Positions 52,065 to 61,500 of a stretch of DNA of 64,000 bases are shown in pieces (within the stretch, counting starts at the first letter, position 1; every line of letters starts with the position of its first letter). The stretch covers positions 59,480 to 123,479 of the forward strand of contig CAJTVJ010000003.1 of assembly GCA_910579785.1 (NCBI GenBank). Reading direction: 5' to 3'. Below the pieces are notes generated by a model. It did not search any database. It was given only the letters and a program-made list of their open reading frames with translations, and was not told where the DNA came from. A program made the translations under genes and the position numbers. Source of the DNA: an uncultured Christensenella sp. (lineage in GTDB: Bacteria > Bacillota > Clostridia > Christensenellales > UBA3700).

Positions 52065-52928
52065 ATGAGCGTTATAAATTCAGATAAATTGAGAGTTGAG
52101 ATAGACGAGGTCGGCAGCAGTCTTTTGAGCATTAAGGACAGCGACGGCAGAGAACATCTTTGGCAGGGTGACGAGGCAAGTTGGACGGGAAGAGACGTGA
52201 CGATATTCCCGTTTGTCGGCAGACTCAAAGATGGGTATTATACCGTCGGCGGAGAAAAGTACAATATGCCTGCGCACGGAATATGCAGAGAGCATAAATT
52301 TGCCGTTGCCGACAAGTCGCAAGAGAGAGTTGTACATAGCTTTGAATGGGATGAAGAAACTCTTAAAGTTTATCCGTTTAAATTTGTGTTGACGGTTGAG
52401 CATAAGGTGGAGGGCGCAAGATACGTAAAGACTATGACGGTCAAAAACGTCGATAGCAAAGACATATATTTTTCATTGGGCGGACATCCTGCCATGAGCG
52501 TCGTCCAAGAGAGCGGCGATACGGCTGTCAACGAAATAGTTTTTGACGGCGAGATTTCGCCCAACGTATATCTTCTTGACGAAGTCGGACACTTTATAGA
52601 AAAAAAGCAAAGCTTTGGCAGATTGGAGAAAATCAAATGCGACAAAGCGACTATGAAAGAATTGAAGACTATTATATTGACGGACGGGGTCTTTGAGAGT
52701 TTGCAACTCAAAAGACCCGACGGGGTCGTCTATAAATTTGATTTAGGCAAGCCGCCTGTCCTTGCTTTTTGGTCGCATGAGGACAGCGGAGCGTATTACT
52801 GCGTCGAGCCTTGGTGGGGCATACCCGATTTTGCCGACCCGATAAGAGAGCTTAAAGATAAGGCGCATATCGAAAAATTGAAAGTGGGACAAAGCCAAAG
52901 TTACAGCTTTTCAATAGAAATAAAATAA
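52065..52928 (+). CDS. Aldose 1-epimerase-like protein (mutarotase, LacX type)
   Basis: A 287-residue galactose-mutarotase-fold protein. Seen are DGREHLWQGD, GRDVTIFPFVGRLKDG, the catalytic-type His in MPAHGICREHKF and GGHPAM, and CVEPWWGIPD near the end. It interconverts alpha and beta anomers of hexoses, or modifies phosphorylated sugars in the LacX branch. It precedes the sialidase by 18 bases and is transcribed with it, so it could work on sugars (galactose, N-acylmannosamine) freed in the next steps. AAAGGAGA precedes the ATG at 52065. Confidence 0.88.
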   Translation: MSVINSDKLRVEIDEVGSSLLSIKDSDGREHLWQGDEASWTGRDVTIFPFVGRLKDGYYTVGGEKYNMPAHGICREHKFAVADKSQERVVHSFEWDEETLKVYPFKFVLTVEHKVEGARYVKTMTVKNVDSKDIYFSLGGHPAMSVVQESGDTAVNEIVFDGEISPNVYLLDEVGHFIEKKQSFGRLEKIKCDKATMKELKTIILTDGVFESLQLKRPDGVVYKFDLGKPPVLAFWSHEDSGAYYCVEPWWGIPDFADPIRELKDKAHIEKLKVGQSQSYSFSIEIK

Positions 52929-52946
52929 GAATATTAGGAGATGAAA

Positions 52947-54257
52947 ATGGATATACAGACTTTATTCAGCAAAGAGAGCGGAAGGGCGGAAAATTATCGC
53001 ATACCGTCGATAATCAAGACAAAGAGCGGAGTGTTGGTCGCGTGCGCGGACGAGAGATTTTTTACGTGCAGAGACAATCCCAACAGAATAGACAAAGTGG
53101 TCAGACGCTCGCTTGACAACGGCTTGACTTGGCAGGAGCAGACAGTTGCTGTCGAAGAAGTCGGCGATTCAATGAAAGACGCGTCTGCGGCAATAGATCC
53201 TTGTATGCTGTACGACGACAACAGCGACACAATATTTATGCTGTATTCTCACACGCCGGCAGGCATTGGCATACTTAATTGCAAGAAGGGCATCGGTCAG
53301 GACGGCGACGGCAATCTTTACCTTTACGACGGCAAGAAGAGATATACTCTCAAAGGCGAAAAAGTGTTTGACAAAGATGGCAAAGAGGTCGAAGGATACG
53401 TCGTCAAAGAAAACGGCGATTTGATATACAACGGAGAGAGCGTTGGCAACTACAAGCTCAATTCCGGAAGATTGAAAGAACTGAGGACTTCTCATCTTTG
53501 TATCATTTCTTCAAGCGACGACGGACTTACTTGGTCGCAGCCTCGCAACATATCCTATCAGGTAAAAGAAAAATATATGTCTTTCTTCGGCGCAGGTCCG
53601 GGAGTGGGCATAACCGTTAAGGAAGGAAAATATAAGGGCAGAATAATTTTCCCCGTATACTACAACGTTGTGGAGCACGGCGGAATACTTATGCTTTCGG
53701 CTTGCGTGATATACAGCGACGACCACGGCGTCACATGGCATAGGGGCAAGTCGCCCAATCAGACGAGAAAGCACGGTATCTTACCCGTAAATCACAGATT
53801 GGTCATGCCAAACGATATGATCACCGAAGCGCAGCTTATTGAGTGCGAGGGCGGACGTCTTAAATTCTTTATGCGCAATCATTCGTCAAAGAGACTTATC
53901 GCGACTGCAATAAGCGACGACGGCGGAGTGACTTGGCAGGATTATAAGCACCATCCGCAGTTGACTCATTGCATTTGCCAATGCAGCGTGATAGTGGGAG
54001 ACGATGGGGGAAAGCCTGTGACGATATTCCTCAACGCTGCCGACAGCAAAGTGAGACACAACGGCGTGATAAGACTGTCTTATGACTACGGCGAGACTTT
54101 TGTATACAGCAAGTTGATAAAAGAAGGAGAATTTGTATACAGCAGTATGGTATGGCTGGGCGACGGCAAAGTGGGAATTCTGTATGAAGAAAATATGCAG
54201 CATGAAGAAATCAAGTTTGCAATATTGACGATTGACGAAATCAAAGATAAAGCATAA
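52947..54257 (+). CDS. GH33 sialidase without export signal
   Basis: A 436-residue exo-alpha-sialidase. The Arg-containing FRIP motif reads NYRIPSI (~17-23), and the Asp boxes are SLDNGLTW, SSDDGLTW, SDDHGVTW and SDDGGVTW, four in all, plus SYDYGETF. Between boxes one and two there is an insert (about 110-175) of the kind seen in several GH33 enzymes. Unlike the protein at 16.9 kb, this one has no signal peptide, lipobox or anchor, so it should be cytoplasmic and act on imported sialylated oligosaccharides or sialyl conjugates. It stands just upstream of nanE-nanK-nanA. AGGAG suits the ATG at 52947 rather than one six bases earlier. Confidence 0.9.
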   Translation: MDIQTLFSKESGRAENYRIPSIIKTKSGVLVACADERFFTCRDNPNRIDKVVRRSLDNGLTWQEQTVAVEEVGDSMKDASAAIDPCMLYDDNSDTIFMLYSHTPAGIGILNCKKGIGQDGDGNLYLYDGKKRYTLKGEKVFDKDGKEVEGYVVKENGDLIYNGESVGNYKLNSGRLKELRTSHLCIISSSDDGLTWSQPRNISYQVKEKYMSFFGAGPGVGITVKEGKYKGRIIFPVYYNVVEHGGILMLSACVIYSDDHGVTWHRGKSPNQTRKHGILPVNHRLVMPNDMITEAQLIECEGGRLKFFMRNHSSKRLIATAISDDGGVTWQDYKHHPQLTHCICQCSVIVGDDGGKPVTIFLNAADSKVRHNGVIRLSYDYGETFVYSKLIKEGEFVYSSMVWLGDGKVGILYEENMQHEEIKFAILTIDEIKDKA

Positions 54258-54308
54258 AACGGTATGGCAAACAGTTGATAAAACGCCGTATTGGTATTAT
54301 ATTTAATA

Positions 54309-54340
54309 TTGACAATAATTAGCGTTGGTCTCAATATAAT
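54309..54340 (+). promoter_or_regulatory. Possible promoter of nanE-nanK-nanA
   Basis: TTGACA (54309-54314) and TATAAT (54335-54340) lie before nanE, but the spacer is 20 bases, long for a simple promoter; this may reflect an activator-dependent promoter or a wrong -35 choice. Confidence 0.5.
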
Positions 54341-54363
54341 GACTGCAACGAAAAGGAGCAAAA

Positions 54364-55041
54364 ATGGCAAAATTAAATAGGGGATTGATAGTATCATGTC
54401 AGGCGGTCAAAGGCGAGCCGCTTTACGGACTCGGCATAATGGGATACTTGGCAAGAGCGGCGGTCGAGGGCGGCGCAGTCGGCATAAGAGCCAACTATGT
54501 CAGCGATATCGCCGACATAAAAAAGCAAGTCGACGTGCCGATGATAGGTATAATAAAAGAAGTATATCCCGACAGCGACGTGTATATCACTCCCACTCTC
54601 AAAGAGGTCAAGGCTTTGATAGAGACGGGATGCGAGGTCATCGCTCTCGATTGCACGGGACGTCCCCGTCCCAACGGCGAAAAGATTGAAGACCTTGTCA
54701 AGTATATTAGAGAAAATGCAAAGGACGTGGAGATAATGGCAGATTGCGCGAGCTTTGCAAATGCCGAAGAAGCGCACAGATTGGGCTTTGATTACATAGG
54801 GTCGACAATGAGAGGTTACACTCCCGATACCAAGGGCATATGTCTTCCAGACTATGATTTTTTGACAAAGCTTGTCAAGACTTTTCCCGATACCAAGATA
54901 ATCGCCGAGGGCGGAATATGGGAGAGAGACCAACTTGCCAAGGTGTGCAAGTGCGGCGTGTATGCAATAGTGATAGGTTCTTCCATCACTCGTCCTAAGG
55001 ACATTACCCAAAGATTTGTCGGAGCGTTGGATTTATGTTGA
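54364..55041 (+). CDS. nanE: N-acylmannosamine-6-phosphate 2-epimerase
   Basis: A 225-residue TIM-barrel enzyme converting ManNAc-6-P to GlcNAc-6-P in sialic acid breakdown. Family landmarks are LIVSCQAVKGEPLYG at the start, the catalytic Lys in IGIIKEVYPDSDVYITPT, ALDCTGRPRPNG, and EGGIWERDQLAKVCKCGVYAIVIGS with ITRP at the end. AAAGGAG lies upstream of the start. It overlaps nanK by seven bases. Confidence 0.95.
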   Translation: MAKLNRGLIVSCQAVKGEPLYGLGIMGYLARAAVEGGAVGIRANYVSDIADIKKQVDVPMIGIIKEVYPDSDVYITPTLKEVKALIETGCEVIALDCTGRPRPNGEKIEDLVKYIRENAKDVEIMADCASFANAEEAHRLGFDYIGSTMRGYTPDTKGICLPDYDFLTKLVKTFPDTKIIAEGGIWERDQLAKVCKCGVYAIVIGSSITRPKDITQRFVGALDLC

Positions 55042-55907
55042 CGATTGGAGTAGACGTAGGCGGCACGAGTATAAAAAGCGCGCTGATAGAAGTCGACGAA
55101 TGCGGAAGATACGAGATACTGCAATTCAACTCTATTCCGACGGAGGCGTCTATCGGTCGTGACAGAGTGATTGCCAATATTATAAAATCTATCGAAAGTT
55201 TTGATTGGAAATCTTGCGAACATATCGCGGTCGCGACGGCAGGTACTGTCGATTGGGACAGCGGCGAGATAACCTTTGCGACCAAGACAATACCCAATTA
55301 TACGGGCGCGAAAGTATCGGCGGAACTCAGCAGGCATTTTTCAAGACGGGTGGTCGTCATCAACGACGCGGTGAGCGCGCTCATTGCAGAAGGGTTTCTT
55401 GGCGCAGGAAAGAGAGCCGACAGCGTGATGATGTTTACGATAGGCACGGGACTTGGCGCGTCCTTCCTCAAAGACAGGACTTTGGATAGCAATTCCGTCA
55501 TAGACACCAAATTGGGACATATGACGCTTGTCGAAGACGGTTTGCAGTGCGGTTGCGGCAAGCGCGGCTGCGTAGAACAATACGTGTCGGCTACCGCGCT
55601 TAAAAGATGCGGCAATGACAATTTGTATCAATTTTTTAATACAAACGACGCTGTCTGCAAGAAGTTGCTGCAAGATTTTTACAAGGGGCTTGCAAAGGTC
55701 GCGTCAAAGGCAATCGAGCTATATTCACCGTCGCTCATAATCATTGGCGGAGGAGTTGTGGAAATGTCGGAGTATTGGTGGCAAAATTTCCTTAAAGAAT
55801 ATAAGAGCGTCAATTCGACGCCGATAGCCGTGGCAAGTTTGGGCAACAAGGCAGGCGTGTTGGGAAGCGTATACGCAATGATAAACGGCGCGTTTAAAGC
55901 GCAATAA
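55035..55907 (+). CDS. nanK: ROK-family N-acetylmannosamine kinase
   Basis: A 290-residue ROK-family sugar kinase. The ATP motif is GVDVGGTSIKSALIE, the catalytic Asp is in VINDAVSALIAEG, followed by TIGTGLGASFL and the zinc-binding CGCGKRGCVEQYVSA (CxCGxxGCxE). In the Nan context it phosphorylates N-acetylmannosamine to ManNAc-6-P, feeding the epimerase encoded just upstream. ROK kinases for glucose are similar; the position between nanE and nanA decides the call. Confidence 0.92.
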   Translation: MLTIGVDVGGTSIKSALIEVDECGRYEILQFNSIPTEASIGRDRVIANIIKSIESFDWKSCEHIAVATAGTVDWDSGEITFATKTIPNYTGAKVSAELSRHFSRRVVVINDAVSALIAEGFLGAGKRADSVMMFTIGTGLGASFLKDRTLDSNSVIDTKLGHMTLVEDGLQCGCGKRGCVEQYVSATALKRCGNDNLYQFFNTNDAVCKKLLQDFYKGLAKVASKAIELYSPSLIIIGGGVVEMSEYWWQNFLKEYKSVNSTPIAVASLGNKAGVLGSVYAMINGAFKAQ

Positions 55908-55941
55908 AAAAGAAAAACTTTTTACTGAGAGGTAACATATA

Positions 55942-56817
55942 ATGGACAAATCAAAATTCAAAGGCGTATTCACAGCATTGCTTACGCCATACACCAAAGA
56001 CGATAAGATCAACGGCAATTCTGTCAAGAAAATTATTGATATGAATATTGAAAAGGGTATCAACGGCTTTTATGTCGGCGGCTCTACCGGCGAGGGTATG
56101 CTTTTGACGGTAGAGGAGCGCAAAGAGCTCTTTAAGTATGCGGCGGAGAGCAACGCAGGCAGAGGCACTATGATAGCTCACGTCGGTACGATAAATACCA
56201 ACCATGCTATCGAGATGGCTAAGTGTGCTCAGGACATGGGATATGACGCGATTTCTGCCGTCGCTCCCTTCTACTACGGATTTTCCTATGAGGCTATCAA
56301 GGGATATTACAACGATATCGCCAACAGCGTAGACATACCTATGATAATGTATAATTTTCCCAATGCCAACGGCTTTCAGTTCAACAAAGAGAGAGCTGAG
56401 GATATGTTTAAAAACAAGAAGTTTATAGGTATCAAACATACTACGTCGGACTTGTTTGCGCTTCAACAGTTCAAGACGATGAGTTGCGACCCGTTGGTAT
56501 ACAACGGCTTTGACGAGATGTTGGTCGCAGGTCTCAGCATGGGCGCTGACGGAGGTATCGGCTCGACTTACAACTTTATGCCGGAAAAGTACGTCAAGAT
56601 GTATTCTTTGTTTAAAGACGGCAATATAAAAGAAGCTCAAAAGATTCAGTATGAAGCCAACGAGATAATCACGCAGCTTATCAAATACGGCGTATTCGCC
56701 GCCGAGAAAGGCATCCTCGACGAGATGGGAATTGAGATGGGCGGATGCAGAAAACCCTTTATGCAGTTGTCGGACGAAGGCAAGGCATATTGCAAAGAGC
56801 TTGTAAAAAAACTGTAA
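55942..56817 (+). CDS. nanA: N-acetylneuraminate lyase
   Basis: A 291-residue DHDPS-family aldolase that cleaves sialic acid to ManNAc and pyruvate. The Schiff-base lysine is Lys165 in IGIKHTTSD, the catalytic Tyr lies in IMYNFPNANG, and the GGSTGEGMLLTVEERKELF loop binds pyruvate carboxylate. GIKHTT and GSTGE are typical for NanA rather than DapA. GAGAGG precedes the start. It completes sialidase-epimerase-kinase-lyase; no sialic acid transporter is in the window. Confidence 0.95.
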   Translation: MDKSKFKGVFTALLTPYTKDDKINGNSVKKIIDMNIEKGINGFYVGGSTGEGMLLTVEERKELFKYAAESNAGRGTMIAHVGTINTNHAIEMAKCAQDMGYDAISAVAPFYYGFSYEAIKGYYNDIANSVDIPMIMYNFPNANGFQFNKERAEDMFKNKKFIGIKHTTSDLFALQQFKTMSCDPLVYNGFDEMLVAGLSMGADGGIGSTYNFMPEKYVKMYSLFKDGNIKEAQKIQYEANEIITQLIKYGVFAAEKGILDEMGIEMGGCRKPFMQLSDEGKAYCKELVKKL

Positions 56818-56909
56818 TTAAAAATAAAAATTGCGGCAGAATTTAATATACGGCAGGCTTAAAAAGTATGTCGTATATCGGACGTGATGTCGCGTATTAA
56901 AGGTGATAT

Positions 56910-57719
56910 ATGAGTGACTGTACTCACGATTGTTCGACTTGCGGACAGGATTGCAAAGAGCGCATAGCTCCGCAAAAGCCGCAGCTTAATAAAAATTCAA
57001 AGATAGGCAAAGTCTATGCCGTGATGAGCGGTAAGGGCGGCGTAGGTAAGTCTATGGTCACAGCGCTGCTCGCTACGCTGTCACGCAGAATTGGCAAGAG
57101 CGTGGGCGTGCTTGACGGCGACATAATAGGCGCGTCTATGGCAAAGTCATTCGGCATAAAAGAAAAAGCTATGGGGTGCGACAAGGGCATACTTCCTGCC
57201 GAAACCGTCACGGGTATCAAAGTCGTGTCAATGAATATGTTTTTAAAGGACGAGTCCGATCCGGTAGTTTGGCGCTCCTCACTCGTCACTTCGGCAGTCA
57301 CGCAATTTTGGACGGACGTATATTGGGGCGATTTGGACTTATTATTTATAGATATGCCGCCGGGCACGGGCGACGTTGCGCTTACGGTTTTCCAAAATCT
57401 GCCTGTCGACGGCGTGATAATGGTGACGACTCCGCAAGAGCTTGTGAGTATGATTGTCTCCAAAGGCGTAGCAATGACCAAGATGCTTAATATTCCTGTC
57501 GTTGCGATAGTAGAAAATATGTCTTACTATCAGTGTCCAAAGTGCCAAGAAAAACTCAATATTTTCGGCGAAAGTAACGTAGATAATATCGCAAAACAAT
57601 ACGGCATTGAGCAAGTTGTCAAATTGCCTATCGACAGACTGCTTGCAGCAGCATGCGACAACGGCGCAATAGAATATGCCGAAGAAGAAAGTCTTTCTTC
57701 TCTTGTAGAAAGACTTTAA
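56910..57719 (+). CDS. Mrp/ApbC-type Fe-S cluster carrier ATPase
   Basis: A 269-residue P-loop protein of the Mrp/Nbp35 family, which carries or assembles Fe-S clusters. The deviant Walker A is SGKGGVGKS, Walker B is FIDMPPGTGDVAL, and CPKCQ (CxxC, about 209-212) is the dimer-bridging cluster ligand. The N-terminus adds Cys residues (CTHDCSTCGQDC) as in Nbp35-like forms. It may serve the Fe-S enzymes seen here (NrdG, the OYE-type protein). It ends with a strong terminator. Confidence 0.9.
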   Translation: MSDCTHDCSTCGQDCKERIAPQKPQLNKNSKIGKVYAVMSGKGGVGKSMVTALLATLSRRIGKSVGVLDGDIIGASMAKSFGIKEKAMGCDKGILPAETVTGIKVVSMNMFLKDESDPVVWRSSLVTSAVTQFWTDVYWGDLDLLFIDMPPGTGDVALTVFQNLPVDGVIMVTTPQELVSMIVSKGVAMTKMLNIPVVAIVENMSYYQCPKCQEKLNIFGESNVDNIAKQYGIEQVVKLPIDRLLAAACDNGAIEYAEEESLSSLVERL

Positions 57720-57736
57720 TATTTCCAATCAAAACT

Positions 57737-57763
57737 AAGGACGGCGTTGCGCCGTCCTTTTTG
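57737..57763 (+). terminator. Terminator of the Mrp-type gene
   Basis: A 10-bp perfect GC-rich stem (AAGGACGGCG / CGCCGTCCTT) with a 3-base loop and T-run. Confidence 0.9.
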
Positions 57764-57779
57764 TCATGTTGAATGCCTA

Positions 57780-58337
57780 AGTCATGTCGCTAGTCGTGGA
57801 GAGGTCTAATCAAGTTGAATTAAAATGATAAGATTTCTCCGCTTCACTACGTTTCGGTCGAAATGACCAAATTTTGCTTTCAATGTGTCCAACTTTGGTT
57901 ATTCTCAATTCGACATATCCTATGCAACTGGGACCAATATATAAGTTAAGTCATTTCGACCGCAGTGGAGAAATCTTAACCTTTTATTTAACTCGTTGAG
58001 ACCTCTCCGCTACGGTCGAGGTGACTAATTTAGGTTTACTATAAGCAATATATAGTCACTTCGAGCGTAGTCGAGAAATCTCATCAGATTAGAAATCTGA
58101 CAGTCGGGTTCCGCTAATGCCGACCAAACGAAAATGTACGTTTACGCTACATTTTGTCGGTACTTATTTAATTCGATTAGACCTTTCCGCGTAGGGCGTA
58201 AGGAGCGAAGCGACGGAATAGCGAGCCAGCGGTAGCGTCTTGGGCGAGCGTCAATGACGATTTACTCCCAAGCCTGTAAGCCTTATATCTAGTCACTTCG
58301 ACCGAAGTGAAACGTAGCGGAGAAGTCTCATCCTTTT
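57780..58337. repeat. Second cluster of dispersed palindromic repeats
   Basis: The first ~620 bases of the gap between the Mrp-type gene and the surface protein are mostly copies of the unit seen at 7.9 kb: inverted pairs at 57780-57868 and 57948-58026, single arms at 58053-58090, 58165-58200 and 58291-58337. The ~85-base spacer block (58196-58283) is the reverse complement of the one at 8022-8104, about 85% identical by eye. A short inverted pair with a CGACCAAACG-type loop (about 58110-58160) sits between. No gene is supported here. Confidence 0.85.
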
Positions 58338-58400
58338 GAAAAATATAATTACTTCTCATACATTTTCATTCTATTTTTAAAGTCATTTACATCCATTCTA

Positions 58401-58523
58401 AGAAAAGTATACTTTTACTGACCTGACAAAATTGCTTATAGAACGCGCGCGAAATATACTTTTAATAAAAAAACACGCTATTTCGTGAAAAGAAATAGCA
58501 AGTCAGTAAATGTATACCTTTCT
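58401..58523. repeat. 22-bp inverted repeats flanking the surface-protein promoter
   Basis: The left arm is 58401-58422 and the right arm 58502-58523; the right arm's reverse complement matches the left at 20 of 22 positions (both contain GTATAC and end TTTACTGAC or TTTTACTGAC). The 79 bases between contain the promoter and an internal GCTATTTC / GAAATAGC stem. The arrangement matches a small invertible segment. Confidence 0.7.
58432..58460 (+). promoter_or_regulatory. Promoter of the large surface protein, inside the inverted repeats
   Basis: TTGCTT (58432-58437), 17-base spacer, TATACT (58455-58460), reading towards the gene that begins at 58582. The leader of ~115 bases includes the right repeat arm. 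Confidence 0.6.
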
Positions 58524-58581
58524 TGTAAAATTAAGAGAAGTGTACTTGTTTTGCATTTAATAAACAAAAAGAGAAGAGAGT

Positions 58582-61500
58582 ATGAAAAAGGTTAGACATA
58601 CAAGAGCGGCATTATTGATAATAGGACTAGTCATGGCAGTTGCATTGAGCAGCATAGTTGTGGCGGTGGGAGATATTGACTGCATAATTAAATCTAATGA
58701 TTTAAATATTACCTCTACGGCGAGAGTTACAGAAGAAAACGCCGGGGATCTAAGAAATTTCGCCAACGGTACAAAATATGTCTTTACAGACGCTACAAAA
58801 GTAACCGCATTTAGGGCAGGTACAGTAGAAAGTGATATGACAACTATTGTGGTTGATACGAATGAGGTATTAGGAACGCAATTTAATCCATATGTAATCA
58901 CGACTGTTGACGAGTGGAATTTATTTACTCAAAAAATGGAGAAGGATTCAACTCATGGTAAAGCGCAATATTTTACTTTGGGATCAGATATCGACTTTAA
59001 AGATCAAGAGTTTCATCCCGTTAGATTCTTTAATGGAACATTTTATGGAATTGGAAATTCGCTTAAAAATATATCATGTAATGAATGGAAATATTGGGAT
59101 GGAACTCAATATATTTCAATCGGTACAACAGTGAACGGATTTGGAGTTTTTTGTAAAACGGAGAATGCAACTATTGCTGATGTAATAATCGATAATTATA
59201 ATTATGCTAATATGCCCCAAGTTAGTTTTGACGCTTCAAGAGCGTCAGGAGTTGGTGCATTGATAGGTTTTTCAAATACTGCTGATAATGTTTTAAATTG
59301 TCATACGTTAGGGACTATTGAAATGGGCTCTCAATTCAATATAAAGTGTGCGGCGGCAAGTGGAATGGTTGGTTTCCGCCCAAGTAATGGTACTAATACG
59401 GTTTTGTTGATTTATCGTTGTTCAAGTAAAGTTAATGTTAATGCCATAGGTACGGGAATAATTATGACAGGAGGCTTTATAGGGGAATTATATAGAAATG
59501 TTACTGCGCACATTTATGATTGTGTAGCTAATGTTGAAAACACAACGGCATCAAAGGCATATATACATTCTAGTAGTGCTGTTGGATGGGAAGAACAAGG
59601 TTCAACATTGATAATAGAAAATTTTATAGCTTCAATAAATATTGCGTCGAATCAACTTAATTACAGTGGTTCACTTGCGGGAATAATGTCAACTGCGATT
59701 TTTACAAATATTTACGTTGATGGTCAAATTGGAACCGAAAATAAGTTGCCTTATCCAATAGTTGGAGGTTCAAAAAAAATATCGTCAGGTGTAAGTAATG
59801 TAAATACTGTAAAACCAGACGGAACCTCTTATGCGAAACTTTATGGGGAAGATTCACTTGCTGGTTATCCAGGTGGAGCGGAACCGAATGAATATAGAAG
59901 CAAAGATTTAATGTTATCAATAGCTAAAAACGACGTAGGCAGTCTATTGCCGTCGCAGATATGGGACGCGGATAAGATAGGGGGCTCATACGATCCGGAT
60001 AATTCGCCCGTACGCAACTATTTGGTGGCGACGGTCACGTTTAAGAATTTGTTGAGCGAGGACAATGAAGAGGCGTTGGATCTGCCTGTGGACGATTATC
60101 TCAAAGGCGACGCATTGCCTACTCCTGAGAGCAGCGACATAAAAGAAAATCACGTATTTTTGGGATGGACCAACGACAAGAGCGGAAGTAGCGAGCCTTT
60201 TGATACCTTGCCGAGCGGACTGTTTGGAGACGTGACGTTGTATGCGGTATGGGGAGTGCCAGAGGGCTATGCGGCGACGTATATCAAGGACTCGCTTGCG
60301 GCTGACAAGACGCTCATAGAATATGACGGAGTGGAGAGTATAACGTTGACGGCGACAGTGAGCAACAGCGGCAGCGCGCTAAACAATTCTCCCAAGACGA
60401 CGTATAAGTGGAAGCAAGGGGAGAAGGACAAGGCGACGAATACCAATGGCAAACTTAGTATAAAGAACGTACTTGACAGCGGAGAATACAAATATGAATA
60501 TGAGATAAGAGACGGCAGAGAGCCGTTGTGGTCATATAGCGCGACTTCGTCGGACACACAGACTGTGACGATAGAGAAGGGCAAGTTGTCTAGTATGAAG
60601 ATAGAAGGCTTTAAGATAGACGAAGACACCGTCCCGTATTACGGAATGAATATCAGCGACGTTAAGTTTGCAGTGACGTTGAAGAACAAAGCGGACAAGG
60701 AAGTTGTGCAGGAGAAGGCAGAGTGGAGCAACAAACTTTATAGGGTAGTCAAGGGAAATAACAGCGCGGAGATAGTTATCTTTCCAATGGATAAAGATAA
60801 TTATGAGGAGAGCGGATATAGGTTTACGGTGACGTTTGAATCACAGTCATTGAAGATGATATTCGACATACCCGATCTGTCGGACAGATTGGAACATGAG
60901 ATACAGTACAACAACAATTACGGAGCCAATACAATAATATCGTATTTTCAAGAAGAGTATTTGGACGCGATGACCAACAGGTGGGACGAGAGCATAGTGG
61001 ACAGCTTGCTGAACTCGTCGTATGCGCCGTATTTGAGAGTGCACGAAGAGGGGAATGACGAAAAGCCGTATGCGCCGATAACACTCGACAGCAGCGGAAA
61101 AGCATTGTTCAGCGAGAGCTTAACTGACGTGCAGCATGAAGTCGTAATAGACGTCAAGATGGAAGTAGTCAAGTACAAGGTTACTTTTGACCACAACAAC
61201 GGCAGCGGAACGGTAGAAGAGAAGCAGTATTCTTACGGACAGTTTTTGGGAGACGAGCCAAAGCAGCCTACTGTGCCAGACGGCGAATTGTTTGTGGGCT
61301 GGTATTTTGACACGGTGGATAAGGATAACAAACCAATCAGCAGACCGTGGAGATTTAAGCCTGAGGGACAGGAAGAGCCTGACAGAGTGGTGGGCAACAC
61401 GACTCTCACGGCGGAGTATATCAAACCTAATGAGCTTAGGTCGATAGAGGTGATTGCTACGGCAAGTCAATTCAAGGCGTTGCAGTCGATAAAAGAGGGC

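Noticed and set aside
58907..59134. 75-codon plus-strand frame near the start of the surface protein
   Set aside because: It lies in another frame within the giant gene, whose frame is open from 58582 to the window end.
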